From an uncultured delta proteobacterium (GTDB lineage Bacteria > Myxococcota_A > UBA9160 > JAFDET01), in the NCBI GenBank assembly GCA_947259215.1, contig CAMYLJ010000023.1, positions 1-64,000 on the forward strand: a stretch of DNA of 64,000 bases. The letters run 5' to 3'. This document shows positions 7,445 through 18,538 of the stretch, piece after piece. The translations under genes were made by a program, and so were the position numbers. Within the stretch, counting starts at the first letter, position 1. Each line of letters opens with the position of its first letter. The notes beneath the pieces were generated by a model that worked only from the letters and a program-made list of their open reading frames with translations, was not told where the DNA came from and searched no databases.

Positions 7445-9862
7445 CTAACGGAGCTGGCCCCCGAAACGGTGGGCCAGCATCTTCACCACGCGGTCCGTGA
7501 GCTTGGCAACTTCCTCGTCCTTGAGCGCCCGGTCGCCGCGCTGGAAGACCAGTCGGAACGCCAGGCTCACCTGCCCCTCGGGCACGCCCGCACCCTCGTA
7601 GCGGTCGAAGATCTCGGCGCCGGCGAGCGCGTCGCCGGCGGTCTTGGCGATGGCATCGACGATCTCGCCGGCGGACCGCTCGCGATCCACGAGCACCGCG
7701 AGGTCGCGCCGGGCGCTCGGCTGGCGCGAGACCTCGCGGAAGGCGGGCGCGCGCCGGGGCAGCCGGGCCAGCGCGTACAGGTCGAGCTCGAAGACGGCGC
7801 ACGCCGCTTCGACTCCGAAGCGCCGGGCGGCCTCCGGATGAAGCTCGCCGACCGATCCGATCACCTGGTCCCCCACCCCGATCCGGTTCGCAGCCCCCGG
7901 ATGCTGGTACGGCTCTGCGGTTTCCTCATCCGCAGGTCGGCACCACCCGGCGTAGCCTAAATCGAAAAGCACCCGCTCGGCGACCCCTTTTGCGAGAAAA
8001 AACAGCGGGATCCGATCCCGAGGCTCCCACAGGCCCGGCTTGTCCCCGCGGGTAACGATCCCGGCCACGTGCAGGGGCTCGGCGGGCAGGCCCTCCTCCC
8101 CACCGCCGGCGAGGAACACCGGGCCCACCTCGAAGAGCCGCACCCGGTCCACCTGCCGGTCCAGGTTCTGCTGGGCCGTGCGCACGAGCGAGGGCACGAG
8201 GCTGGTGCGGAGCAGCGCCTCGTCCTCCACCAGGGGATTGTGCAGGCGCACGCCGCGCCGGCGGGGGTCGTCGGCCGCGAGCCCCAGCCGCTCCCAGTCC
8301 GCGGGGCCCCCGAACGGGAAGGTGATGCACTCCATCAGGCCCTGGTCGGCCAGGCTGGTGCGGGCGCGCTCCACCAGCCGCTGGCGCAGCGGTCGCTCCA
8401 CGGGCGCGAGTGCCACCACCGGCAGGGTCGTCGGGATGCGGTCGTAGCCGTGGATGCGGCCCACCTCCTCCACCAGGTCGTGGGAGGCGGTCACGTCGTG
8501 ACGGTAGGAGGGCGATCGCGCCACCAGCTCGGCGCCGTCCCGGCGCACGGCGAAGTCGGCGCGCTCCAGCAGCTCCGCCACCGCGTCGGGCGCGAGGTCC
8601 GTGCCCAGCAGGCGGTTCACCCGCGCCGGATCGAGGCGCACCTCGTCGCTGTGGGGGAGCGCGTCGCCGCGCGCCTCGACGCGGCCGGGGGCGACCTCGC
8701 CGCCGGCCAGCTCGGCCAGCAGGAGCGCCGCGCGGTCCGCCGCGCGCGCCACGCCCTCGGGATCGATCCCGCGCTCGAAGCGGTACGACGCCTCGGAGTG
8801 CAGCCCCAGGCGCCGGGCCGTGCGCCGGACCCGGGTCGGGTGGAAGTGGGCGCTCTCGATCAGCACGTCGCGCGTGCCCTCGCAGACCTCGGTCTCGGCG
8901 CCGCCCATCACGCCCGCCACCGCCACGGGGCGCTCGGCGTCGGCAATCACCAGGTCGTCGGCCTGGAGCTCGCGGGTCTGGCCGTCCAGGGTCACGAGCT
9001 TCTCGCCGGGTGCGGCGGCCCGCACGCGAATCTCCGCGCCGCGCAGGCTGGCGAGGTCGAAGGCGTGGAGCGGCTGGCCCAGCTCCAGCCGCACCAGGTT
9101 CGTCACGTCGACGATGTTGTTGATCGGACGCTGGCCCGCGGCCTCGAGCTTGCCCGCCAGCCAGTCCGGCGAGGGCCCGACGCGCACGCCGCGCACGATC
9201 CGCGCCACGTAGTGGGGGCAACCCTCCGCGTCCTCCACCCGTACCGCCACCGCGTCGGCAGCCGCTGCGCCGGCCTCCTCGGGCTCGAGCGGGGGTAGCC
9301 GCAGCGCGCCGCCGAAGTGCGCGCGCACCTCGCGCGCGATCCCGAGCAGGGAGGCCCAGTCGCCCCGGTTGGGCGTGATCTCGAGGTCGAGCACGGGCTC
9401 GCTGCCCGGCAGCACCTCGACCAGGGGCGTCCCCGGGGCGGCACCGGGATCGAGCACCAGGATGCCCTCGTGGTCGTCGCCGAGTCCGAGCTCGCGCGTG
9501 GAGCAGATCATGCCGTTCGAGACCACGCCCCGGATCTTCGAGCGCTTGAGCTTGCTGCCGTCGGGAAGCCGGGTGCCCGTCGGCGCGAAGGCGATCTTCT
9601 GGCCGGCGGCCACGTTGGGCGCGCCGCACACGACCTCCACGGGCTCGCCGTCGCCCGGGTCCACGCGGCAGAGCGACAGGCGATCCGCGTTCGGGTGCGG
9701 GCCGCACTCGACCACCTTCCCGACCACCACGCCGGCCAGCTCCGGCCCGCTGCGGATCACGTCCTCGATCTCGAGGCCGCCGAGCGTGAGGCGCTCCATC
9801 AGCTCGTCACGGGACGCCGGCAGGTCGATCCACTCGGCGAGCCAGCCCAGGGGAACCCGCAT
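7445..9862 (-). CDS. pheT: Phenylalanine-tRNA ligase beta subunit
   Basis: 805 residues, normal length. It starts [15 protein letters not shown] and has the EMAP-like tRNA-binding domain early (VVVGKVVECGPHPNADRLSL), then B3/B4 (HYVARIVRGV, INNIVDVTNLV), B5, the inactive synthetase core (ELVEEVGRIHGYD-type segment) and the C-terminal FDX-ACB anticodon-binding domain (REVSRQPSARRDLAVLVD). The ATG overlaps the pheS stop (TGATG), coupling the two subunits of the heterotetramer that charges tRNA-Phe. Confidence 0.97.
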   Translation of the reverse strand: MRVPLGWLAEWIDLPASRDELMERLTLGGLEIEDVIRSGPELAGVVVGKVVECGPHPNADRLSLCRVDPGDGEPVEVVCGAPNVAAGQKIAFAPTGTRLPDGSKLKRSKIRGVVSNGMICSTRELGLGDDHEGILVLDPGAAPGTPLVEVLPGSEPVLDLEITPNRGDWASLLGIAREVRAHFGGALRLPPLEPEEAGAAAADAVAVRVEDAEGCPHYVARIVRGVRVGPSPDWLAGKLEAAGQRPINNIVDVTNLVRLELGQPLHAFDLASLRGAEIRVRAAAPGEKLVTLDGQTRELQADDLVIADAERPVAVAGVMGGAETEVCEGTRDVLIESAHFHPTRVRRTARRLGLHSEASYRFERGIDPEGVARAADRAALLLAELAGGEVAPGRVEARGDALPHSDEVRLDPARVNRLLGTDLAPDAVAELLERADFAVRRDGAELVARSPSYRHDVTASHDLVEEVGRIHGYDRIPTTLPVVALAPVERPLRQRLVERARTSLADQGLMECITFPFGGPADWERLGLAADDPRRRGVRLHNPLVEDEALLRTSLVPSLVRTAQQNLDRQVDRVRLFEVGPVFLAGGGEEGLPAEPLHVAGIVTRGDKPGLWEPRDRIPLFFLAKGVAERVLFDLGYAGWCRPADEETAEPYQHPGAANRIGVGDQVIGSVGELHPEAARRFGVEAACAVFELDLYALARLPRRAPAFREVSRQPSARRDLAVLVDRERSAGEIVDAIAKTAGDALAGAEIFDRYEGAGVPEGQVSLAFRLVFQRGDRALKDEEVAKLTDRVVKMLAHRFGGQLR

Positions 9863-10848
9863 CAGACCTGCTCCAGCACCCGCACGTCGCCCTCGAACAG
9901 GTGCCGGATGTGGGGAATGCCGAAGCGCTGCATGGCCGTGCGGTCGAGCCCCATGCCGAAGGCCCAGCCCTGCCAGCGGTCCGGATCGATGCCGCAGTTC
10001 GCCAGGACGTGGGGATGGATCATTCCGCAGCCCCCCCACTCGAGCCAGCCGCCCGGCCAGCTGAAGTCGATCTCGGCGGACGGCTCCGTGAAGGGGAAGA
10101 AGTGCGCGCGGAAGCGCAGCTCGGTGTCCGCGCCGAACATGTGGCGCGCGAAGGCGTAGAGCACGCCCTTCAGGTCCGCGAAGGTGGTGCGGTCGTCCAC
10201 CAGGAAGCCCTCCACCTGGTGGAACATGGGCGCGTGGGTCGCGTCGTTGTCGTAGCGGTAGACGCGCCCGGGCGCGATGAAGCGGAAGGGCGGCGTGCGG
10301 CCCGTCATGGTGCGGACCTGCACCGGCGAGGTGTGGGTGCGCAGCACGTGGCCGCCCTCGACGAAGAAGGTGTCCTGGACGTCGCGGGCCGGATGGTCGT
10401 CGGGGAAGTTCAGGGCCCCGAAGTTGTTCCAGTCCGTCTCCACCTCGGGCCCCTCCTCCACGGAGAAGCCGAGCGCGGAGAAGAACTCCACCGCGTCGCG
10501 CAGCACCCAGGTGAGCGGGTGCAGGCGCCCGTGCGGCGCTCCGGCGCCGGGGAGGCTGGTGTCGTAGCGGTGCTCCGCCAGGGAGCGGCCGGTGGCGTCG
10601 CGCTCCAGCTCGGCGCGCCGCGCCGCCACCCAGTCCTCGATCCGCTGCTTGGCCGCGTTGGCCGCCTGGCCGGCGGGCCCGCGCGCCTCCGGCGCGAGCT
10701 TGCCCACGCCGCGCAAGTACGCCGCCACGGAGCCCTTGCGCCCCAGGTAGCGCGCGCGCACCTCGACCAGCTGCTGCACGCCGTCGGCGCCAGCGATCGC
10801 CTCCCGGGCCTCGCTCTCGAGGGCCTCGAGGGACTCGAGCTCGCTCAC
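9862..10848 (-). CDS. pheS: Phenylalanine-tRNA ligase alpha subunit
   Basis: 328 residues from a GTG that overlaps the rplT stop (GTGA). The N-terminal coiled coil is followed by the class II catalytic core: motif 1 around [17 protein letters not shown], motif 2 [19 protein letters not shown], and motif 3 [14 protein letters not shown]. It makes the aminoacyl-adenylate and carries the Phe pocket. It is translationally coupled on both sides, to rplT and pheT. Confidence 0.97.
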   Translation of the reverse strand: MSELESLEALESEAREAIAGADGVQQLVEVRARYLGRKGSVAAYLRGVGKLAPEARGPAGQAANAAKQRIEDWVAARRAELERDATGRSLAEHRYDTSLPGAGAPHGRLHPLTWVLRDAVEFFSALGFSVEEGPEVETDWNNFGALNFPDDHPARDVQDTFFVEGGHVLRTHTSPVQVRTMTGRTPPFRFIAPGRVYRYDNDATHAPMFHQVEGFLVDDRTTFADLKGVLYAFARHMFGADTELRFRAHFFPFTEPSAEIDFSWPGGWLEWGGCGMIHPHVLANCGIDPDRWQGWAFGMGLDRTAMQRFGIPHIRHLFEGDVRVLEQV

Positions 10849-11210
10849 GCCGCCTCGGTGGCCTGCTTCTTCGCCAGCTCCACCAGCTCGGCGAAGCCCG
10901 CCGGGTCCGCCGTCGCGAGGTCGGCCAGGTTCTTGCGATCCACCTCGACGCCCGCGCGAACGAGCCCCGCGATGAACCGGCTGTAGGACAGCCCGTGCTC
11001 GCGGGTCGCCGCGTTGATGCGGGCGATCCACAGCCGCCGCATCTCCCGCTTGCGCTGGCGGCGGTCGCGGTAGGCGTACTGCCAGCCGCGGTGCACCGCC
11101 TCGCGCGCCGTCTTCAGCAGGCTGTGACGGGTTCCCTCGTATCCCTTGGCGGCTTTGAAGATCCGCCGCTTGCGCTTGTGCGCCATCGTGCCGCGTTTCA
11201 CACGGGGCAT
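10845..11210 (-). CDS. rplT: 50S ribosomal protein L20
   Basis: 121 residues, the usual length. Starts [19 protein letters not shown] and contains [17 protein letters not shown] and [20 protein letters not shown], the L20 signatures. The basic N-terminal arm threads into 23S rRNA during early assembly. It is 9 bp after rpmI and overlaps pheS. No L20-binding leader could be recognised upstream of infC by eye. Confidence 0.97.
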   Translation of the reverse strand: MPRVKRGTMAHKRKRRIFKAAKGYEGTRHSLLKTAREAVHRGWQYAYRDRRQRKREMRRLWIARINAATREHGLSYSRFIAGLVRAGVEVDRKNLADLATADPAGFAELVELAKKQATEAA

Positions 11211-11219
11211 GTCGTCCTC

Positions 11220-11417
11220 CTAGAGCGTCGGAACCATCTGCTTGACGCGCTTGGCGTCGACGCTGGCGACGACCGCGTCCTTGCGCAGCCGCCGCTTCCG
11301 CTTGCTGGTCTTCTTCGTGAGGATGTGCTGCTTGTTGCTCTTCGCCCTCACGACCTTGCCGGTTCCAGTCTTCTTGAATCGCTTCGCGGCCCCTCGCCGC
11401 GTCTTCATCTTGGGCAT
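11220..11417 (-). CDS. rpmI: 50S ribosomal protein L35
   Basis: 65 residues, almost entirely basic: [20 protein letters not shown] at the start, then [16 protein letters not shown] and a short C-terminal tail. Length and sequence are typical for L35. It sits between infC and rplT with 9-bp gaps on both sides, the standard infC-rpmI-rplT order. Confidence 0.97.
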   Translation of the reverse strand: MPKMKTRRGAAKRFKKTGTGKVVRAKSNKQHILTKKTSKRKRRLRKDAVVASVDAKRVKQMVPTL

Positions 11418-11426
11418 GGCCCTCTC

Positions 11427-12146
11427 CTAGCTCGCCGCCTCGGCGGTGTCGCTCTTCTCGTCTTCAGCCTCGGCCTCGGCTTCCGCCTCCGCCGCCTCGG
11501 GCTTCGGCGCCTCGGTCTCCGCAGCCTCGGCCTTCGGCGCCTCGGCCGACGCTTCCGTCACGGCGTCCTTGGCGGCCTCCGCCTTCTTGGCTTCCAGCAC
11601 GCCCTCCCGGTTCGGCACCAGGATCATGGACAGGAACCGACCCTCCATGCGGGGCGGGTTCTCCACCGACGCCAGGTTGCCGAGCAGATCGTTCACGTGG
11701 TCGAGCTGCTGGTAGCCGAGCTTCCGGTGCACGATCTCGCGGCCGCGGAACATGATGGTGACCTTCACCTTGTCCCCCTCGATCAGGAACTTGCGCACGT
11801 TCCGCAACTTGAACTCGAGGTCGTGCTGATCCGTGCGCGGGCGAAGCTTCACCTCCTTCAGGCCGGCCGCGTGGCCCTTGCTCTTGCCGGTCTTCTTCTT
11901 CTGCTCGTACTTGTAGCGACCGTAGTCCATGATCCGGCACACCGGCGGCTGTGCGTTGGCGGCCACCTCGACCAGGTCGAGGCCCACCTCCTGCGCCTGG
12001 GCCATGGCATCCTCGGGGGTCATCACCCCGAGCTGCTCGCCTTCGGCGCCGATCACCAGGATCTCGCGGGCACGGATGCGCTCGTTGATCCGGGTCGTGT
12101 CCTTCCGGGGCTCGGGCCTCTCGAATCTTCTTCTTCGGGCGGGGAT
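11427..12146 (-). CDS. infC: Translation initiation factor IF-3, probable AUC start
   Basis: 239 residues if begun at the ATC at 12144-12146. The conserved IF-3 N-terminus (RINERIRAREILVIGAEGEQ) lies upstream of the first in-frame GTG (12056), so a canonical start would delete it. An exact AAGGAG sits 6 nt before the ATC, and no ATG, GTG or TTG occurs in frame there. AUU or AUC starts are known in infC of many bacteria, where they let IF-3 repress itself. The C-terminal domain (GDKVKVTIMFRGREIVH) is intact, and the tail of ~50 residues is Ala/Glu-rich low complexity. Confidence 0.93.
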   Translation of the reverse strand: MPARRRRFERPEPRKDTTRINERIRAREILVIGAEGEQLGVMTPEDAMAQAQEVGLDLVEVAANAQPPVCRIMDYGRYKYEQKKKTGKSKGHAAGLKEVKLRPRTDQHDLEFKLRNVRKFLIEGDKVKVTIMFRGREIVHRKLGYQQLDHVNDLLGNLASVENPPRMEGRFLSMILVPNREGVLEAKKAEAAKDAVTEASAEAPKAEAAETEAPKPEAAEAEAEAEAEDEKSDTAEAAS

Positions 12147-12158
12147 AGGGCTCTCCTT
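12144..12158 (-). promoter_or_regulatory. infC ribosome site with non-AUG start (AAGGAG-6 nt-AUC)
   Basis: Shine-Dalgarno AAGGAG at 12153-12158, spacer AGCCCT, start ATC at 12144-12146. The site decides the infC start. Discrimination against AUC by IF-3 itself would give negative feedback, as established for AUU in enterobacterial infC; its operation here is inferred. Confidence 0.75.
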
Positions 12159-12174
12159 GGCGTCGGGATGGGAT

Positions 12175-14124
<1,950 letters not shown>

Positions 14125-14167
14125 CGCGGTGCGGACGACATGGTTCGCTCGGCATCCCTCACGGTGG

Positions 14168-14240
14168 TAGGCACGGGCGGGATTGAACCGCCGACCTCCG
14201 CCGTGTCAAGGCGGCGCTCTAGCCACTGAGCTACGTGCCT
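14168..14240 (-). tRNA. tRNA-Val, anticodon GAC
   Basis: The cloverleaf closes well: acceptor AGGCACG/CGTGCCT with discriminator A, D arm GCTC/GAGC, anticodon stem CCGCC/GGCGG with loop TTGACAC (anticodon GAC, reading GUC and GUU), and T arm GGCGG/CCGCC around TTCAATC. CCA is not encoded. It lies 43 bp upstream of thrS on the same strand. Confidence 0.95.
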
Positions 14241-14280
14241 TAAGGCTAGCTAACTGCGCGGGACGGATACCGATTTGGCT

Positions 14281-15039
14281 TCAGGGTGTCAAATCGGAGG
14301 CGGCCGCTTCGGAGCCCTCTCCCGGCAGCTCCAGCCGCAGCACCAGCCCGTCGCGATCCATCGCGAGCGCGTCGATCCGGCTCCCCGGAGGGGCGGCGCG
14401 GCGAAGGGCCTGCAGCAGCTCCAGGGGATCCAAGGGCGTCTCCACCGCCAGCACGGCCCGCTCGCGGGACAGCTCCTCGGGGACGGCCGAGCGGGCCCGG
14501 CCCTCCTCGAGCGCCGCCGTGCGCAGCCAGGCGTAGGTCCGGTAGGAGCCGAGCGGTTCCAGCACGACCCGCACGCGCCCGACGGGCGCCGCCGGTCCGC
14601 GCTCCTCCAGCAGGAGACCGGCCGAGCGCAGCTGGCCGCGTACGCGGTCCAGGTCCACGTACACCTCGGCCAGCACGACGTACTCCTCGCTCGCGGCCGG
14701 GTCGTCGCTCAGCTGGGCCGGGCGCCGGCCCCGGTCCTCCAGCACCCGGAAGCGCGCCGTGTAGTCGATCCGGGCCGGTCCGAGCACCTGGGTCAAGGCC
14801 TGGGAGCCGAAGTCCGGGGGCAGCCGCTCCGCCTCGTAGAGGACGCCCAGGGCCGCGCTGTCCACCGCCCGGACGATGGCCGCGTCCAGCGCCCGGCGGC
14901 GCAGGCTGCTGGCGCTCGGCGCCCGGTCGCCGACGGCGACGACCCCCTCCACCTCGAGGCGCTCGAGCTCGGCCCGGGCGGGCGCCGCCAGCGCGAGGCC
15001 GAGCGCCAGGACCGAGGCGACGATCCGTGTCCGCCTCAC
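14281..15039 (-). CDS. Exported protein of unknown function, FlgT-N-like
   Basis: 252 residues from a GTG overlapping the dnaE stop. A signal peptide (RIVASVLALGLALAAPARA) is followed by LERLEVEGVVAVGDRAPSAS and RRRALDAAIVRAVDSAAL, a pattern like the N-terminal domain of FlgT/LPP20-type periplasmic proteins. A Val-rich beta region (EYVVLAEVYVDLDRVRGQL) and a C-terminal ferredoxin-like part follow. No flagellar genes are nearby. The family link is weak and the function unknown. Confidence 0.6.
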   Translation of the reverse strand: MRRTRIVASVLALGLALAAPARAELERLEVEGVVAVGDRAPSASSLRRRALDAAIVRAVDSAALGVLYEAERLPPDFGSQALTQVLGPARIDYTARFRVLEDRGRRPAQLSDDPAASEEYVVLAEVYVDLDRVRGQLRSAGLLLEERGPAAPVGRVRVVLEPLGSYRTYAWLRTAALEEGRARSAVPEELSRERAVLAVETPLDPLELLQALRRAAPPGSRIDALAMDRDGLVLRLELPGEGSEAAASDLTP

Positions 15040-18000
15040 AGCGTGAGCTCCGCCACCGAGCGCCCGAAGAGCGCGTCCACCTCCCGCAGCAGCTCGTCGC
15101 TCGGCTCCACCGCCGAGGCGTCGGGCAGGGCCACCAGCGTCTCGCTCTCGCCCGGGATCACCAGGTGGAGCTGCACGGAGCAGTCGCCGCGATGGGCCGC
15201 GATCACGCCGCGCAGGGCCTCCAGCCGATCCCGCGAGAGATCGGCGGCCACCACGCGCAGGCTGAGCTTCGAGGCGAGCCGCTCGCGCGCCTGGGACAGC
15301 TCGAGCGCGTCCCGCACCAGGATCTTCGGCGGATCGCCGGACTCGAGCGTCCCGGTCACGAGCAGGGGCTCGGGGTGCTCGCCGTCCAGGGCCTGCTTCA
15401 GCAGCGGCCGCAGGCGCTCGTAGGGCTCGTTGAAGATCACGAGGTCGAAGCTGCCCTCCAGGTCCTCCAGGGTCGCGAAGGCCATCAGGGCGCCGCGGCG
15501 GGTGCGCGTCTCGCGCAACGAGGCCAGCAGCCCCCCGCTCCGCACCTCGTGGCCCTCGCGCAGCCCGCCGTCCGCGGTGCGGGCGTCGCTGTAGCGGCGC
15601 AGCTCGCCGGCGTGGGCCGCCAGGGGATGGCCCGTCACATAGAGACCCAGGATCTCCTTCTCGCCGGCCAGTCGCTCGCGGTCGGTCCAGGCCGCGGCTT
15701 CGGGCAGGCCCGGCTCGGGTGCGCCCCCGCCCGAGCCGCTGCCGCCGAAGAGGCTCTCCTGGCCGATCTCCCGGTCGCGCTGGGCCGAGGCGCCGAACTC
15801 GAGCGCGCCGTCCAGGGCCCCCCAGACGCGCGCCCGCTCCGGGTGCAGCGAGTCGAAGGCGCCGCACTTGGTGAGACTCTCCACCACCCGCCGGTTCACG
15901 CGCCGGGCGTCCACCCGCGCGGTGAAGTCGTAGAGGCTCGTAAAGCGCTCCTCGGCGCGCGCCTGCAGCACCGCGTCGATGGCGCCCTCCCCCACGTTCT
16001 TCACGCCCGCCAGGCCGAAGCGGATGCCCTCGGGCACCACCGTGAAGTTGCGGTCGGACTCGTTCACGTCCGGCGGCAGGACCTCGATCTTCTGCTCGCG
16101 GGCGTGGACGATGATGCGGGCCAGCTTGTCGTGGTTGGCCGTCTCCGACGACATCAGCGACGCCAGGAACTCGCGCGGATGGTTGGCCTTGAGATACGCC
16201 GTCTGATAGGTGATCAGCGCGTAGGCGGTGGAGTGGGCCTTCGGGAAGCCGTAGCCCGCGAACTCGGCCATCAGGTTGAAGACCTTGGTCGCCGTCGCTT
16301 CCTCGATCCCGCGCCCGGTGCAGCCGGAGACGAAGCGTTCGCGCTGCTTCTCCATCTCCTCGGGCACCTTCTTGCCCATGGCGCGGCGCAGGAGGTCCGC
16401 CTCGCCCAGGCTGTAGCCCGCCATCTGGTTGGCGATCTGGAGCACCTGGTCCTGGTAGACGATGACGCCGAGGGTGCTGCGGGTGAGCTCCTCGATGTCC
16501 GGGTGGAGGTACTCCACCTTGGTCAGGCCGTGCCGGCGGCTGATGTAGTCCTCCACCATGCCGGAGTTGAGCGGCCCCGGCCGGTAGAGCGCCACGATCG
16601 CGATCAGCTCCCGGAACTCCCGCGGCCGCAGCTTCCCGGTGAGCTCGGTCATGCCCGCCGACTCGATCTGGAACACGCCCACCGTGTCCCCGCGGCACAG
16701 CAGGTCGTAGGTGGGCTCGTCCTCGAGCGAGACGTCCTCGATCCGGAAGTCCGGCAGCTGCTGGCGGATACGCTCCTCGGCGTCGGCGACGACCGTGAGC
16801 GTGCGCAGCCCGAGGAAGTCGAACTTCACGAGGCCGATCTTGTCGACGGCCTTCCAGTCGATCTGGGTGACCACGTCGCCCGAGCGCGGGTCCTTGTAGA
16901 GCGGCACCACGTCGATCAGCGGCCGGTTTCCGATCACCACGCCGGCGGCGTGGGTCGAGGCGTGGCGTGTGAGGCCCTCCAGGCGCTGGGCCACCTCGAT
17001 CAGGCGGGCCACCTGGCCGTCGGCCTGCATGCGCGCGCGCAGGTCCGGCGACTGCTCGATGGCCTGGGCGAGCGTGATCCCCAGGGTCTCCGGGATCAGC
17101 TTGGCGATGCGGTCCACGTCGCCGAAGGCCATCCCCAGCACCCGGCCCACGTCGCGGATGGCCGCCCGCGCCTGGAGCTTCCCGAAGGTGATGATCTGCG
17201 CCACGCGCCGGCCGTCGTCGCCCTCCTCCGGCACGTCGTACTTCTCGCGCACGTACTGGATCACCTGGTCCCGCCCGCGCATGCAGAAGTCCACGTCGAT
17301 GTCCGGCATGGAGATGCGCTCGGGATTCAGGAAGCGCTCGAAGATGATGTCGTACTCGATCGGGTCGACGCCGGTGATGCCGAGCGCGTAGGCCACCAGG
17401 CTGCCGGCCGACGAGCCGCGGCCGGGCCCCACGGGCACGCCGTTGCGCCGGGCGTAGTCGATGAAGTCGCCCACGATCAGGAAGTAGCCCGGGAAGCCCA
17501 TGCTCTGGATCACGCCGAGCTCGTGCTGCATGCGCGCCGTGTACTCGGCGTGGCACTTCGGGTCGAAGGGCGCGTCGGGCTCCATCCCCAGGCGCCGGCG
17601 CAGCCCGGCCCAGGACTGCTCCTCCAGCACCGCCTCGCGGGTGGTGGACACCGGCACCTGGAACTCCGGCAGGTGGTAGGTGCCCATGGGGATCTCGACG
17701 TTGCAGCGCTCGGCGATCTCGATCGTGCTGGCCAGGGCCGACGGGTGGTCGTGGAAGACCTCGCGCATCTCGTCGGCGCTCTTCAGGTAGAAGCCCTGGC
17801 CGTCGAACTTGAAGCGCTTCGGGTCGTCCAGGTTGCTGCCGGTGCCGATGCAGAGCAGCGCCTCGTGGGGCTCGTGGTCGTGCTCGTGCAGGTAGTGGGC
17901 GTCGTTGGTGGCCAGCAGCGGCACGCGCAGGTCCGCGTGCATCTTCACCAGCTCGGCGTTCACGCGGTCCTGGTCCGGGATCCCGTGGCGCTGGATCTCC

Positions 18001-18536
18001 AGGTAGTAGCGGTCGCCGAAGAGCTGCGAGAACTCCTCCACCAGGCCCCAGGCCCGGTTCACCTCGCCCCCGGTGATGGCGCGGCACACCATGGAGGAGA
18101 GGCAGCCCGAGGTGGCGATCAGGCCCTCGTGGTGCTGGCGCAGGAGATCCAGGTCGATCCGGGGCTTGTAGTAGAACCCCTCGAGGTATCCCTTCGAGAC
18201 CAGGTGGATCAGGTTCCGGTAGCCGGTCTCGTTCATCGCCAGCAGCAGCAGGTGGTTGATGGCGTCGAACCCGCTCTCGTCGCGCTCGCGCTTCTCCTTG
18301 TCGAAGCGCGAGCGCGAGGCGATGTAGACCTCGCAGCCGATGATGGGCTTCACGCCCGCCGCCATGGCCTTCTCGTAGAACTCGACCACCCCGAAGAGGT
18401 TGCCGTGGTCCGTCATGGCCACGGCGGGCATGCCCAGGGCCTTGCACTGCTCGAAGAGGGGCGCGTGTTGGATGGCGCCGTCGAGGAGCGAGTACTGGGT
18501 GTGGAGGTGGAGGTGGACGAACGGAGCGTGGGACAC
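15036..18536 (-). CDS. dnaE: DNA polymerase III alpha subunit
   Basis: About 1166 residues, typical of DnaE1. The N-terminal PHP domain begins FVHLHLHTQYSLLDGA; the polymerase active site PDIDVDF supplies two catalytic Asps; the fingers, beta-binding and helix-hairpin-helix regions follow, and an OB-fold domain lies near the C-terminus (LLVTGTLESGDPPKILV). I prefer the GTG at 18534-18536, which has GGGAG five bases upstream, over the GTG at 18548 that overlaps the guaA stop. It is the replicative polymerase catalytic subunit. Confidence 0.96.
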   Translation of the reverse strand: MSHAPFVHLHLHTQYSLLDGAIQHAPLFEQCKALGMPAVAMTDHGNLFGVVEFYEKAMAAGVKPIIGCEVYIASRSRFDKEKRERDESGFDAINHLLLLAMNETGYRNLIHLVSKGYLEGFYYKPRIDLDLLRQHHEGLIATSGCLSSMVCRAITGGEVNRAWGLVEEFSQLFGDRYYLEIQRHGIPDQDRVNAELVKMHADLRVPLLATNDAHYLHEHDHEPHEALLCIGTGSNLDDPKRFKFDGQGFYLKSADEMREVFHDHPSALASTIEIAERCNVEIPMGTYHLPEFQVPVSTTREAVLEEQSWAGLRRRLGMEPDAPFDPKCHAEYTARMQHELGVIQSMGFPGYFLIVGDFIDYARRNGVPVGPGRGSSAGSLVAYALGITGVDPIEYDIIFERFLNPERISMPDIDVDFCMRGRDQVIQYVREKYDVPEEGDDGRRVAQIITFGKLQARAAIRDVGRVLGMAFGDVDRIAKLIPETLGITLAQAIEQSPDLRARMQADGQVARLIEVAQRLEGLTRHASTHAAGVVIGNRPLIDVVPLYKDPRSGDVVTQIDWKAVDKIGLVKFDFLGLRTLTVVADAEERIRQQLPDFRIEDVSLEDEPTYDLLCRGDTVGVFQIESAGMTELTGKLRPREFRELIAIVALYRPGPLNSGMVEDYISRRHGLTKVEYLHPDIEELTRSTLGVIVYQDQVLQIANQMAGYSLGEADLLRRAMGKKVPEEMEKQRERFVSGCTGRGIEEATATKVFNLMAEFAGYGFPKAHSTAYALITYQTAYLKANHPREFLASLMSSETANHDKLARIIVHAREQKIEVLPPDVNESDRNFTVVPEGIRFGLAGVKNVGEGAIDAVLQARAEERFTSLYDFTARVDARRVNRRVVESLTKCGAFDSLHPERARVWGALDGALEFGASAQRDREIGQESLFGGSGSGGGAPEPGLPEAAAWTDRERLAGEKEILGLYVTGHPLAAHAGELRRYSDARTADGGLREGHEVRSGGLLASLRETRTRRGALMAFATLEDLEGSFDLVIFNEPYERLRPLLKQALDGEHPEPLLVTGTLESGDPPKILVRDALELSQARERLASKLSLRVVAADLSRDRLEALRGVIAAHRGDCSVQLHLVIPGESETLVALPDASAVEPSDELLREVDALFGRSVAELTL

Positions 18537-18538
18537 CG

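Noticed and set aside
14241-14280. Terminator between the exported-protein gene and tRNA-Val
   Set aside because: The 40 bp hold no hairpin with a T-run on the minus strand.
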